This document shows positions 39,295-52,044 of a DNA stretch of 64,000 nucleotides, piece after piece. Under the pieces are notes generated by a model that was given only the letters and a program-made list of their open reading frames with translations, made no database searches and was not told where the DNA came from. Position 1 is the stretch's first letter, and each line of letters begins with the position of its first letter. A program made the translations under genes and the position numbers. The stretch is from Chlorokybus atmophyticus (Eukaryota > Streptophyta > Chlorokybophyceae > Chlorokybales > Chlorokybaceae): assembly GCA_009103225.1 (NCBI GenBank), contig RHPI01000277.1, forward strand, positions 269,297-333,296, in the 5' to 3' direction.

Positions 39295-41152
39295 TGACAT
39301 CTGTAATCACTTCTGCTTAAGGAACATTTCAGGGTCAAAACGCCTTGAGGACAGGACGTGTGGGGTGTGCGGGGCCGCGTTCAAAAAGCCGGCACACTTG
39401 CGGCAACACATGAGGTCCCATACTGGCGAGGTGAGGGCAAGGCATTTGTGTACACGTCTAGCTGGTGTAGTAACTCTTGCTACTGCTACGCACCGCATAA
39501 TCTTTATTAGTAGGGTTCGCCGCCCTGGTGCTTTACTGCTGTATCTTACATTGGCGCCCATTGCAGCAAGACTGGTTGTACACAGTCAGTCCAGTAGCCT
39601 GCATTTCAATGTCTATCACCACTTGCATTCCTTTTAGAACCGTTGTTGCCCTGGCTGAGTAAGAGCACGCATCTGATTTCCGTATGAAGCGCTGGTGAGT
39701 GTCAATATGGCAGACAAGCGCTTTCAACCCCGGCATCTACAGCCTTACAACTTGCCAATGAATGCCCTAACACTTGGCTTGTAACAGCATGAGTGTCGAT
39801 ATTCTCAGCTTCAACCATCAAAATTCACATTAATCTCTGTCCAGCACCGTTGTCATTATCAAGACAAGCTTGCATTATAATCGTTCGCTGCTTGTCAACC
39901 CATGATCACAGCATTGTCAGCATGCATATCCAAGCGATCAGCTAGTCATGTGCTCTGCAGCGGCCATATGTTTGTACGCATCCTGGCTGTGAGAAGAGCT
40001 ACACGAGAAGGGAGCATTTGAACAGGCATGCACAAACCCATATTGCGGAGGCTCCCCAGTTTGCGTGCTCCGTGCCAGGCTGTGGCATCACATGCAACAA
40101 CGGCGACAACTTTCTGCGCCACATGCGCCAGGTGATTTGCTGTGGGCTGAGCTGTGATGATGCCAAGCTGCTTGGGACATATCGTGAATGGCGCTAGATG
40201 TTGAGCTTGACGCTTGATGACTGTCATGCAACAGATGCATGGTCACGCGTTGTGTTGTGAGTACAATGGCTGCGGATTGTCCTTTGCTTCGGAGTATTAC
40301 CTCAACCTTCATCATGCACAGCATGCGGGGGTTAAGCCACATGCATGCGCAATATGTGGGAAACGTTTCAAATACCCTAGCATGCTGCAAAGGCACATGC
40401 TACATCATGAAGGTGCGTGAACAACTGCTTTGCCCAAGGAATTTCTTTTGCCGTCCGCTCACATTCTGTCCTCATTGAGTGTTAAGTGACAACCAAGTTG
40501 GCTATGCGCAGAGTCCAGCACATTCTTCTGTTGCGATGTTGATGGCTGTATGGCTTCCTTTCATAGCAAGCCAGACCTGCAACGGCATACGTTGGATGCG
40601 CATGGCACGCGCCGCTTCTCCTGTGAGCTGTGCGCGAAGCAGTTTACAGAGCGCAGGAAGCTTGCAGTACACATGCGTGTGCATATGGATGACAGGCCTT
40701 TGCTTGTCTGCTCCATAGGTGGCTGTGGCAAAGCTTATACAACGGTATGTGTGCAGCTTTGGCAGGCATTTGTTCGTGTCTGTGCACTAACTCATGTTCT
40801 GTGGCCACCAGCACAGCAACCTCAAAACGCACATCAGGGCGTACCATTTGCAAGAGAAACCGTACGTGTGCTCGCATTCCGGCTGTGGTGCTATATTTGC
40901 GCACAAACGCAGCCATGTGAATCATGAGCGGAAACGCCATGTTCCTTGTCTTAAGGTAAATGTGTGTAGGCTGTTTGCAAGTGCAAGTGATTAGATTCGT
41001 TATGAAACTTGCTTGCATTACATGCCTTGAGTTGCTTGTTGCTGATTGGCATGCAGGGGCCATGTGAAGGCAAGCGCCTTCGAACTGAAGTGTCGCAGCT
41101 GATGGACATTGTTGCTGTGTCACAGCATCAACAGTTGTCGCTACGCAAGTAA
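39227..41152 (+). CDS. TFIIIA: Transcription factor IIIA-like protein, nine C2H2 zinc fingers
   Basis: Six exons join in phase: 39227-39430, 39961-40131, 40235-40412, 40512-40744, 40812-40955 and 41057-41152, giving about 341 aa with a TAA stop. After an Ala/Asp-rich N-terminus come exactly nine C2H2 fingers, the number typical of TFIIIA. They begin CGVCGAAFKKPAHLRQHMRSH, YVCTHPGCEKSY and FACSVPGCGITC, and end with YVCSHSGCGAIFAHKRSHVN. Several carry the TFIIIA-type GC(G/E)K/GCG spacing. TFIIIA binds the 5S rRNA gene and 5S rRNA and directs RNA polymerase III in the nucleus. The naming rests on finger number and spacing; a different nine-finger protein cannot be fully excluded. Confidence 0.82.
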
Positions 41153-43348
41153 TGTACCTTGACGGTTTTGATTGATTGTGCAACAAGTAGACTTTAGGGT
41201 TAGCAGTGTTGCAGATACTCATCTGCTTGTAGTGCTTTCTAGTTAGGCGTGGTTATCACATTGCGGTTGTCGGCACATTGTGCAGTAGAGTATACGGTAG
41301 TACGTACTACAGAATGTGCAACGGCTGAACTGCTCGTTCAGCCAATTACATGAGCGGCGCATTATTCCTGTGCTCGCCTCTCTTAGTTGTGCTTATATAG
41401 AGCAGAACGCTTGACAAAGCACAGAAGATGCCACAGATCATGATGCAAGCTCGAATACGCAGCGAGTATGTTGTGTTGCAGTACAAGGTAGAGCAGAGCT
41501 TGCAGTGGTTGAAGTCGGCGCATGAAACAGGATAGAGGGGCAGCGGATATTGAAGGAGCAGCAAAGTGTACAATAGAACAAGGTTGTCCATGCAAGATTG
41601 ATTTTTTTTGAACGTGCATGAAACAGTGAAAGGTAACCGCGGGACACGAGTTGCCAAGCTGACAGCAATAAGTTGGAAAACATGGTCATCGTGTTGTCGT
41701 TGTCGTACTGCTGCATCGCATGCTCGACGAGGGTATACCTGCATTGCCGATAGCTACTGCGTTACCTGCGTTTTGCTGATGTTGTGGTCGTCGCTGCAGT
41801 CTTGCCACCTGCCTATTGCTATATGGGCAGAGCAGTTGCTACATCACTTGACTGCAATATAGTCTACCCTCGTTGTCATTATGGTGACAAGAGGTGTGTG
41901 GAGGCAATATATCACTATTACAACACAAGGTGTTGTGTTGTCATGTAACAGTTAATGGACATTTAAATGATGACATTAATGACAATCAGTCTTTGTAAGA
42001 AGCGTTATATAAACACGTCGATTCAATATCAAAAACGTGTGATCCATTAATTATGAGTCGTACATCTTTTTCCAATGACATTATTGATCACTACATGAAA
42101 ATGTTACTTGCCATTCCATCTAATGACAATGAATCACTTGCAAGGTATTGAAACCACAATTGTTGCCCTCGATATAATGATGCTTTTTACATAAGGAGCA
42201 TATTAATACCAATTGTGCTTACAGCGAATGGTATGATTATTATCAAGGGCTCGATTTGCCTCATGTAACATGGTCATAACACCTTGTCACTACTGGGAGG
42301 GTGTCATTAAAATGAGTGTGATTACAGCAAATGTAGGCTGTACACCCTTATATAATCCCCTTATGCTGTAAAACTGCTTTACCAAATGCTTAATGTTGAT
42401 AACAACAAGCAATAGCACGTGCCATTGCTTGTTAAGTGAGTGCGCATTGCATGTTCGCGCGCCTTACCAGCGACGCGTGAATATGAGTTGGCACGATATG
42501 ATATTACGGCAACAGACATGACAGTGTCCGATACGTACGACGTGTCAAGTGTTACACTTTTTCAACTCAACACGTTTGTACTGGAGCCTCCATGCATTAT
42601 CAGCATAGGCATTAATGGCAGCTAATTCGTCAATCTCAATATATTGCCTTGTGATGTTATCACTTATATATAAAATATATATAGCATAATATGTATACGA
42701 AGAAAATTGCAAGCTGGTACAAAGCAACGATGTATGAGACTGACGAATAAAGGTTTTACTATGAGTTCGGTGCAATATGATAGTGCTATCTGACATTGGT
42801 ATACTATGCATAAGTAATTATGTAAACATTGTTTGACAATCATTGACAATAGTTGTCAACTGTAGTTACATTGCTGGATGATGTCGTTGCCATGCATGTT
42901 TTGGCGTCGCTGTTTGCGTAGTTGTTGCACATTCGTGATACTGATTCAATAAACTCACAACTCGGAACCCAGTATCATATGTCTCGCATTGTAAGAGGAG
43001 GTTGCCAATCTCTTTACGTATGCATATAATTATTGTCAACGACTACTATTACTACTAGCAATTTAAAGCATACACCATTACGGTATATTATTTAATACCA
43101 AATAAGGCATACCACGTTGCACACAAACATACATAAGTCAGCTGTACAAGTGCTAATTAATAGCATACTTCAGGCTGGTTCCAGTTGAAATCTGCTTGCC
43201 TACCCTGTTGCGTGCTATTGCCCCTCAACCTCACTTGCACTCGGTTAGCTAAGCCACATAGCAGCAATTGCTTATGCTTTAATACATTATCTTCCTGCTT
43301 TTATTGTGGGTGCTGTTGTATGTCCTTGCATCCAAGCTTGCAAACATA
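41153..43348. other. Intergenic, no gene recognised
   Basis: AT-richer sequence with scattered short palindromes. Open frames on either strand have no family signature or convincing splice structure. Confidence 0.4.
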
Positions 43349-43880
43349 CCGTATTTACCCCATTAGAGTTCCCCCTTTTTTATACAGTTCCCCTTGATCC
43401 CCCTTGACTAAGCAGGGGGGAACTCTGTACGGGGGGGAACATTATTCCAGCAGGGGAACTGTATTGTGTAGCATGAGGCGGCTGCCGATACTATCGGTAG
43501 TGATGTGAATACTGTGCCGTATCTGATTACGGCAGATACTGGCGGGCGAGACTGTAGATTCCCGCGATAACTACGGGTCATACTGCAAAGTCCCGCCGAA
43601 TGCATCATGTACATGCATGTGCTGCTATATGATACATCGATTACATTCAATCCAGTTATAACACATTCACTATTTTAGATTACACTATTATATATACACT
43701 ATACACTATGTATACACGCATACATACACTCTTTGATTAATGTATATCATGTACATATATACTGTTCCCTCCGAGGGGAACACTAAAAGGGGGGGGAACT
43801 CTATCGTGCAAATACAATTCCCCCCGTGTTTTAACGAGGGGGAACTCTATAAAGGGGGGAATTTAATGGGGTAAATACGG
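43349..43880. mobile_element. MITE with TA target duplication (Tc1/mariner-like non-autonomous element)
   Basis: The left end is ccgtatttaccccatta and the inverted right end is identical for 17 bp, then imperfectly paired for about 20 more (gttcccccttt-type). TA flanks both sides (43347-43348 and 43881-43882). Inside, several ggggaact/agttcccc motifs repeat. It is 532 bp long and has no coding capacity. Confidence 0.8.
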
Positions 43881-44849
43881 TACACGCTGACGCCAGTTCA
43901 TTGTGCTGGTGTCCATGATCACAACACAGTCTTTTCCTGCTGTCATGTGTCATCATGTGTCATCACATGTCCCCAGAAACAGAGCTATAGGATGTAGCCT
44001 GCTATAGAGCCAAACAGAAACTGTCTTTTGGCGGTTCACCGGCGTCTCACAACCCGCAGAAATTAGCTGAACTTCTCAGTCCAGCCCAACGAACCACGGT
44101 CGGACGGATGCTTCAGTGATGCAGCATTACGGAAGGGCCCGCAGCGGATGCTCTGCAGGCTGCTGCGCCGCTGCCCTGCTGCGCCAGCAGTGCTGCCCTT
44201 GTCAGCCGATTTGGCTGAGCTCAACCGCTTTTTGGATAGTTTAACCATTCCATTCAATTCTCACAGGGTGAGAGCACTATTTGATGATGCGGTAGAAGCT
44301 TACACAATGTCCGTCCGGCATGAAGGCGGGTTCACAGAAGCAGCGATTGCCGGTAGCTAACTGCTCATGGGCCGTCATGATGACCTCAAGGCAGCTGAGC
44401 TTCAAGTTGAAGCCTTCAACGCTGACGCGCGTTGCGCCGCAGCTGTTGCACGCCGCGGCCGGGCAGCCTCGGGCAGCCACGCTCAGCAACGCTACGGCTG
44501 CTGCTGTCCCGCCCAACAAGTTGTTGTGTACCAGATTGGTGCCAGTGACCGCCGTGGCGGCGGCGGCTGGTAAGCTCTGCTACCACCAGCTGGCTCAGTG
44601 CCTTGCTGGTTGAGTGGGGATCACATCGAGGCTAAGAAAGCGGAGTGCAGGTGGAGTGCCAGAAGCGAAGTCCGTTAGTGCTGTGTCAGCTCAGGCTTAG
44701 CCTGCTGGCAAGTGGGCCGGTAGTAGCAAGGAACCTGGCTCATTGGGCCGCTTGGTGTTAAAGAAGGGAATGGAATTGAAGGACGGACTGTGGGATCTTA
44801 ATTTATGGTGTAGGCTGTGTGTGTGAAGAGGGCGATTGCTGCAGGTGGT
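43881..44849. other. Intergenic with a GC-rich coding-like stretch
   Basis: At 44148-44360 and 44367-44573 the + strand has protein-like frames (LSADLAELNRFLDSLTIPFN; then DLKAAELQVEAFNADARCAA). They could belong to one broken gene, perhaps a retroelement gag relic, but nothing was recognised. The end of this interval is the likely promoter of the gene at 44850. Confidence 0.3.
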
Positions 44850-45359
44850 ATGCGCACGTCTCCCGGCGTGGCCGCCGGGATGGCGACAAAGGTGGCAACG
44901 CTAGCGGCGTGCGCGGTTCTTTCCGCTATCGCCATGCTGCTCGTCGAGCCGCAAATGCATGCCAGAGTCACATCAAGTAAATACATGGTTGCACGGTCTG
45001 TTGTATATTAGTCAACATGCACGGAACAGTTTTCCAACTCGTGCTTTGCATACTTATTGAGTACTTGTTCTAATTGGGTAGACTTAAAGCAATGCGAGAT
45101 GTTGTCACTGTTCATGCATTGTGTTCAGACGCACACTATGCCACAATTTAATATATCGCATTGCAGTATATCACAGTATATGACACTCAGTAGTGACGTC
45201 AGCACTTGGTGTAACCACATTGTTCAGTCGAATTCAAGCCGGGCTCAGTGAACGTCAGTAAGAACCTTATCACAAATCGATCCCACTTAGAGTTATTATT
45301 CTCGGTGTGCTGCGCCTACCTGTCAATGTGCAGCTGTGAGGCCAGTCTTGTGGCCCCCC

Positions 45360-45454
<95 letters not shown>

Positions 45455-47996
45455 NTACGTGCGGAGAGACTTCATGCAGTTCAAGCGCATGGGAGCCATC
45501 AAAGTGGACATACTGCGCAGACTGCTCCTTCGCGGTTACGATGTGTTGTTGACCGACGCGGATGCGTTGTGGCTCGGTGACCCGTGGCCGTTTCTCGGCC
45601 GCAAAGGCGTCCCGATCCGTCCTGAGGCTCATCTTTTCGCTAAGGCTGACATCCTTGTCACCTCGGACTGCATCAACATGGAACAGGACTGGGATCCCGA
45701 GCTTGTCATCACCGAGTTCAACACTGGTGTGGTCTTCCTTAGGTCAGTTTATTTATGCCATGCTGTGCCCATAAGCACCACCTGCGTGCTTAGTTGGCAG
45801 CAAGCATCCATTCATTAATGTGCAAGTTGTTACCACGTTGTCGCCAATCGAGGGAGAGATGCTGCTTCCGCAGGAGTAACAAGCAGACTGTTGCCTTTGT
45901 GACTGAATGGCGGGATCGTGTGCTTGTGATTAAAGATGGGCACGACCAGAAGTCGTTCAATCGCTTGTTGAGAGGTTGGTACAGCTGTGACACAGTTGCG
46001 AGGCAATTGCTGAAGGTCAGCCTCCTGACCGATGCTGCTTTGTGCAGGCGGCTACACCGAAGAGAATTTTGGTTGCGGTGAAGCTTCCTGTACCAAAAAC
46101 TTTGATGAGTATCCGTAAGCTTTCGTTCAAGCAACCATGCGTGTGAATCCGGGCAAAGACATACCTACGAGTGTGTTGGCTTGTTACAGTATGCCCACTT
46201 GTGTTGTGTGGACATCGCAGGCTTCTGCCAGTCGAGGCCATATATGAAGATGGGCGTCCAATGGACCTCAGCAAGTGGGTGGGGAAGCCCGGGCCGGGGC
46301 GCGACGAGTCACGTGCGCTCGCTCGAATGGCGTATCAAGTGCACAGAAGCAAAGGCTGGAGGGAAGTATACCACATGTGGAAGGGGAAGGCGATTGTTGG
46401 GGTGTTGCCACCCAGCTCGTTCCTCAATGGACACACGTACTTTGTCCAGCGCGTACACAAGTGGATGGATGCGCCTTTGTTGAACGTGCATTGCACCTTC
46501 CAATTTGGTGACTCGGGACGCTACATGTATGGCAAGCGCCAAAGGCTGCGGGAGACAGGGCTTTGGCTGATTGACTCGGAAACGTATTACTCTGAAGGCA
46601 ACTTCCTTCACGTTGTTGGCATTGATGACGTTGTTGCTAAAGCTGTGCTCAAAGGACATTACCCTCCCAGTGTTTACGAATGCAAGCCAAAGGAACTCGC
46701 AACCAATCCTGTCAATCCGTCCGGCACGGCCGAGAAGACGTGCTGGCACCCCACCCGAGTTATCCCATCCAAATTTGATGAGCCCGCGGATCTTCCGGAC
46801 CCTGCGCAGGCACATATAGATGTTCAGGTGAGAACCTCAGCCTGCTAATGATTAATTATAAGTGTGTATGCAGTGAGTCTTCGTACGGCGCAGGCGTGGA
46901 GCCAAGCTTCGCGCCGAGTTGTTTGTGCAGGGCGGTGCATGCATGTTCACCTGTCTTCTCGTGCAGGTGGCTCAAAGAGCGGTGTTGAGGAACGCGCTAG
47001 CCCTTTCTTATATCCTGAATCGCATTCTGGTCTTGCCACCGCTGAAGTGCTATTGCGATCGCAATTGGTGGATGAACACTGACTGCCGCATGCCAGCTGC
47101 TCAAGCAATGCCAATGCCGTAAGTGACTGAGTGTATTAGTAATGGTCTTACCTCAACTTTGTTGGTTGCATGCAGTCGTCCAGATTTACAGCAGATGCTT
47201 ATGTGGCCACCAGCGTAAAGTCTATGCTCGCTGCGTGTGTGCGTGCAAGCAGCATTGTCTTCATCAACGCAGTGCAACTTCGTATGTGCTTGCAGGTATA
47301 TCTGCCCCATGGACCATGTCTTTGACTTGGAGCCGTGGTACCTAGCGGGTCCCATGGATTTCAGAGAGTACTCGTTTCTGGACAACCCTCAAGTGCCCGA
47401 TGATGTGCGTAACTCCAAAGTCAAGCTGCAGCTGGCTGCAACTGCTGCTAAAGACGGCGTGGTCCGCATCCCATCAGGTGCGCACATGAATCTGTGTGTC
47501 TGTTTCTGCTGAACAGTACTTGGTTGTCGTTGGCACCTCACGTTTGATGCATCACAATGATCGTTTCTTCTGCTCTTGCAGATTTCAGGGAGGTGGACAG
47601 GGCTGCTGTGTCCGCGCGTGTTGCTGAGATCAGCGCAACTGACCTTCTAGCTTTCTCAACATGTGGTGTCGGCAAAGAAGGGGAAATCAACGACTTCAAC
47701 AAGTGGGTTGCAGGCAGATACAGCCTCCGCACATCCATCTGCAGGTGATGATAGAGCGCGGTGCTGGCTCATGCTCTTCAGATTTATCATGACATTGAGA
47801 ACACAATGTCAATTTTGGTTACACACTGTGCAGTCATGAAAGAAATCCTTACGTGAACCTGGAGTTGGAGAAGGGACGTGTGCGCGGTGAATCTGCCGAA
47901 CAAGTGTTTATGAAGAGGCTGAACTGCACAGGGCAACCTACGTCTCAACGACCTGTTGACATAAACCCTGCACCACTTCAGCTTTGTAGAAATTGA
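44850..47996 (+). CDS. GT77 arabinosyltransferase, XEG113-like, Golgi type II membrane protein (damaged model)
   Basis: A likely first exon (44850-44976) encodes a short N-terminus and a signal anchor (ATLAACAVLSAIAMLLVEPQ). The next recognisable exon starts right after the N at 45455, so an exon or part of one is missing. Further exons join in phase: 45456-45742, 45874-45974, 46048-46114, 46221-46827, 46967-47118, 47296-47477, 47582-47744 and 47834-47996 (TGA). Motifs are the GT77 metal/donor site LLTDADALWL and SDCINMEQDW; then the XEG113-like GVLPPSSFLNGHTYFVQRV, HCTFQFGDSG, LVLPPLKCYCDRNWW and CPMDHVFDLE. XEG113-type enzymes add arabinose to hydroxyproline-rich glycoproteins in the Golgi, which fits an alga with such a wall. 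The link of exon 1 to the rest is inference. Confidence 0.83.
45361..45454. repeat. Poly-C tract ending at a single N
   Basis: A pure run of 94 C interrupts the glycosyltransferase gene and abuts N at 45455. A frame reading through it as polyproline is an artefact. This is probably an assembly or sequencing failure rather than real sequence. Confidence 0.85.
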
Positions 47997-48916
47997 TGAC
48001 ACTCTGCACGCCCTCAGCGTCCAATTCTTGGAGCCTTTTGTTTTCTAGGGCAACATCGCCACAGCACCAGTACACCGGCGCCGGCACGTGTACACATGGA
48101 ACCATTGACTGCCAGTGCAGCTTGTTGCAGCAAAGCTTACCATTGTTTGTAGCTAGCGGGCAAGCTGTAAAGGCAATTCAGCAGGCCAAGTTGGTTATCA
48201 AAGTGTAGACAGACTTCTGGCTGTAGGCTGTGCAGTGTCCAATTGGCCACAGCCTCGCCAGCCATGCTCAGTTTACACACACCAGTCAAGGCAGGTTACG
48301 CACTGATATGGCATTAGCATGCCAAGTCGTGTCGTTGGCTTTGACAGTGCATTTTTTTTATTGATGCTTGAGAAGATGGACAGACGGTTCAAGCATGTGT
48401 GTCCATTGGAGCAGCTGCTTGGACACGCATGCCAACATTCCCCGTACATGCATTCATACACAAGCACAGACAGCATGAAATTTGTAATGTGATTCATGCA
48501 CTGTGTGCACCCAGCACACCGACACGCACAGACAGAGGGGGAACCACTACTTTATGTACACATAGCATGTGCAATTTTGCACAAGAAAAAACCTATAACG
48601 AGTTCACATGACAGAACAAGGGCCCCCCAAAGCTGGAAGCTTCTTCTAAGCAAACCTGGAGGAAATGGTTAGGTGGGCAACAACACTCTGGTAACATTGC
48701 CACAATACTTGGAGGTCATTCAGCAACTCAAAGCGCCAGTACGCGCATCAATGTGCATATGACAAGCATACGTTTGGTGTTATGGAAACACACCCACACA
48801 GGTCGTCAGTAGGGTTCAAGTAGTAGTAGAGTAGAGGATTGTCTTTATAAAGGCTACAAACTAGACAGCATTGTACATTGATACAAGTTGTGCGCGCGCC
48901 ATATGATGGCAGCACT
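47997..48916. other. Convergent 3' region between the glycosyltransferase gene and RPA1
   Basis: No gene is recognised. Candidate TGTAA poly(A) signals for the + strand gene lie at about 48166 and 48483. Both neighbouring genes end here, so the interval is probably 3' untranslated sequence. Confidence 0.4.
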
Positions 48917-51900
48917 TTATGAGTACTTGGCAATTTCTTGAAGCAGGTAGTTGCTCTCTGCTACATAGTCAACAGGCTGAAGGCCCACAATAGTGACTCG
49001 CTGCCGCATCTCATTGTTGTACTCGCGCATCACCACCGACACCCTGCATAGGTTGAGTTGAAGTCACTGCCAGATCTCAACTCTCTCGGCAGAGCTGCAT
49101 GCTTGACCAAACCACTGGTGTTTCTTACCTAAATATGTATTCGTTGAACACAACATCCTGCAGCCTTTGCTTGAAGGCAGCTTCATCCTGCAGATGTGAC
49201 ACAGCTCAATACGGCGCTTGTTTTTCCCAAGTCAAAGAGTGGCACTGAGACTGTGATCAGCATTGCACAAAGGAACCCATCACATTCATTACAACTTACA
49301 GCTTGTCTTAAGTCGGCAAGCACGTCTGCAGAAATCTTAAGTATTGAAACGGCTTGGTCATGGAAGGTGACAACCCAGGAGTCCCCGGTGGCATCCGCCA
49401 CGCGCATGCTGACAATGTATCTGTGCAAAGCACTAATCAGCATCATGCGGACACAGATCCATGACTGTGATAATGTTTGTAAGCGTGTGCGGCACGTACC
49501 GGTGCTGGCATGACGGGTACGATTGCTGGCAGCCCTCACAATAGTGTTTACCGCCCTGGTCGTCTGTGACCTTCTTGTTGCAGCCCTCCTTTGGACATGC
49601 GTTGTACCACAGCTGCTGGTCGGGCTTTATGAACACAATCTTGGCCTTCAGCGTGAAGTACTCCGGCTGCGCACACACACGCACTATTGAGCATGGCACC
49701 ACAAGCACACAGCAATTAAGTAGATAAGTACAAGTACACGCAACTTCCTACCTTGGATTGGCCGACGCCTTCAGCAGTGAGTTCTTTGATGAATTTACGC
49801 TCGGTTGAGCCTCGCATCCCCTTGGATGCGCTTGGCATGCCCGCATTTAATGGTGTCAGCGGGGAGTGGCTGCCTTCTGAGTCCCACCTGTTGTCATAAT
49901 CCAAAAGTCAGGGTTTACTTAGTAGTTCGCAACATGTTGGCACTCGCACTCACCATCGACGAAGCTTCTCGGCCTCAGGCACTCCTGGTGATGTCGTCAA
50001 CTGACTTTTGGTCACTGTGGAGAGTGACACCCCTGCACAATCGCAGGTGACATGGCAGTTAGCATGCCGAAACTGAGCCGTACGCATGCATTACCATTGT
50101 TGTGTGGGCTCACCATTAAAGTCGTTAACACGCACGCCTCGCACCGCAACCACGTCATTTTCATTAACTGATGTGGCGGCATCCTCCGCCAGCTTGTTCC
50201 ACAAAGTGAGCTGTACTGTTCTTGAGCTGCAACACAGGACAGGCTCTTCATTGATAAAGACTACTTGGCACCAGAATATAGTGTTGCGGCTTTGTTGTCT
50301 ACTACCTCTCATCGGTGATTGTGATGTCCCTTTTCATCAGCTCGGTGCCATCGCTTTTCCTCTTTATTGAGCTCAGCGGACCGGCTTTTTGCACGACTCC
50401 CACCACGTCTGCAGTGCACAATCATCTTAGGCGCAGTTGGTAAGTTGTTCCGACGAAAACTGAGCAAACAAAGTGTATACCTATCAGTGGCACGCGGCGA
50501 ATGTCGCAACCTTCCTTTGGTAAGTGCAATCCCAATTCTTCAATCGGCACAAACTTGAAGACGGCGTCAGGTAGCTTCTGCGCATCGGCATCCAGGCATT
50601 CCTCCACTCTTGTTTCGTGCGTGAATGTCATCTCGTAGTGATTATTCAGGGAGGAGTATCGCCTGTCTGCCGGCTTCAGCTGCCCGTTGGTTATGAAATA
50701 CACCTATTCCAAACAGGCCCCAAACATCAAGCGCACTGCAGCAGGCTGCTTGCTGCAACTTTAATGCTCAGAATCACATGTGCACGACAATCACCTTATG
50801 CAGCTGCAGAATGTCAAACAGCTTGTCAGCTGTGTCCCTCCACGCTGTAGCTTGAATTTGGGTTCCCTGAAGGGTAGAGCCAGCAGTCAGTATGCTTGCC
50901 CCGCCATAGAGGGTAATTGGCGGTGCGGTATGTACCTCAAACTCACCTGCTCATCAGTCAGTTCCAAGGTGAAGACAGACCCCTCGCCCCGAGCAGAGCG
51001 GAATGTGCGCTTGTCCCCTTTGCTGGTAACTCTCGCGCGTATGGTCCATCCGCCCTGGTACGGGTTGAGAGACTGTATTGGGTGCACCCGACGCGATGCA
51101 GAAGGCATCCTTGTTGACGCGGCTGGCGGCGAGACACTGAAACCGCTAACACTATCAGCTTTTCTCTTCCAGTACAAGCAAAGAATGCAGACGACCTTTG
51201 TGATGCAGTCAAGAATAGTTCCTTTTGGCAAGAGTCAAACGCAAAAGCAGTGCAACGACAGTTGGACAGTAAAGACGTGACTTACTCTTGGGCTCGTTTG
51301 TCGTCTGTCTTGGGTGTGAACTCTGCGGTGCGGTAGCTTGTGCGTGCCGGGGTGACAGGCGCCGGGCTGCCGTTGTTGGTCATCATCTTCTTCAGAGGCT
51401 GCTGCTCTGCTGTAGACGGCATGGCCATGTGGGACGCACCCAACTCAAGCTCCTGCCCGAGCGACCTCTCCACTATATCCACGCTTGTGGCCACTGCAAC
51501 ACTGCAATGCAGGAAGCGTGCTGCTCAGTGAGTAAGGGGGGAAGCTTGTTGACGTGCATTGTGCTACTTGATGTGGTACTAAGCGGCCGTAAACTGTGAT
51601 GGTGGTATTGAAGCTTACTTGGCTTTGACGCCGTAGCGTTTGATGCGGATGACTCCAGTGTGCTGGATCCTGCCAGCATGGCAGGCTTCCCAGAGGTCAG
51701 GCACAATGCCTTTTTGGGTCTGATGGCCGTCCGACAGCATGCACCTGGCATTGGCGTCAAACGCAATCAGCTCAGCAACTGAGCATGCCTCCATCATACA
51801 GAATACACTGAGAGAACGTGTCCCATTGCTTACGTCAGAGAGTTTGAACCTTCTCTCAGCCTGGTAGGGTTCAGAACCTGCCAGCCCAACACAAACAGCA

Positions 51901-52044
51901 GTGAGCTGACTGACCAAGCGACCAAGCGAGCAATGGGGCAATGAGAACGCAGTAACGCACCTGCACCCTGTAGTCCACATCGACATCGGTAGAGAGCGTC
52001 TCCAACATCCTCGCCAAGCACCCGGGCGTTACTGCCGCGGCCAT
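48917..52044 (-). CDS. RPA1: Replication protein A large subunit (RPA70/RPA1)
   Basis: Largest subunit of the heterotrimeric single-strand DNA-binding protein used in replication, repair and recombination. About 14 short minus-strand exons were traced from ATG 52044 (MAAAVTPGCLARML) to TAA 48917-48919. The N-terminal OB fold includes RCMLSDGHQTQKG. DBD-A has HPIQSLNPYQGGWTIRARVT and RGEGSVFTLELTDEQ. DBD-B has VVGVVQKAGPLSSIKRKSDG and RTVQLTLWNKLAEDAATS. DBD-C carries a zinc ribbon (CPKEGCNKKV, then HYCEGC). The C-terminus is EMRQRVTIVGLQP, then SNYLLQEIAKYS. Clean exons include 51136-50947, 50866-50795, 50703-50481, 50408-50306 and 50226-50114. Exon structure between 51960 and 51740 is ambiguous. 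It shares its promoter with the cupin gene. Confidence 0.93.

Noticed and set aside
41195-41206. Telomere-like ttagggttag motifs (also near 31590 and 4686) as interstitial telomere arrays
   Set aside because: Only one to two units each; too short to be more than promoter motifs or chance.
45248-45632. Polyproline/polyglycine frames at the poly-C run
   Set aside because: Artefact of the 94-C tract next to an N; no family signature outside the GT77 exon.
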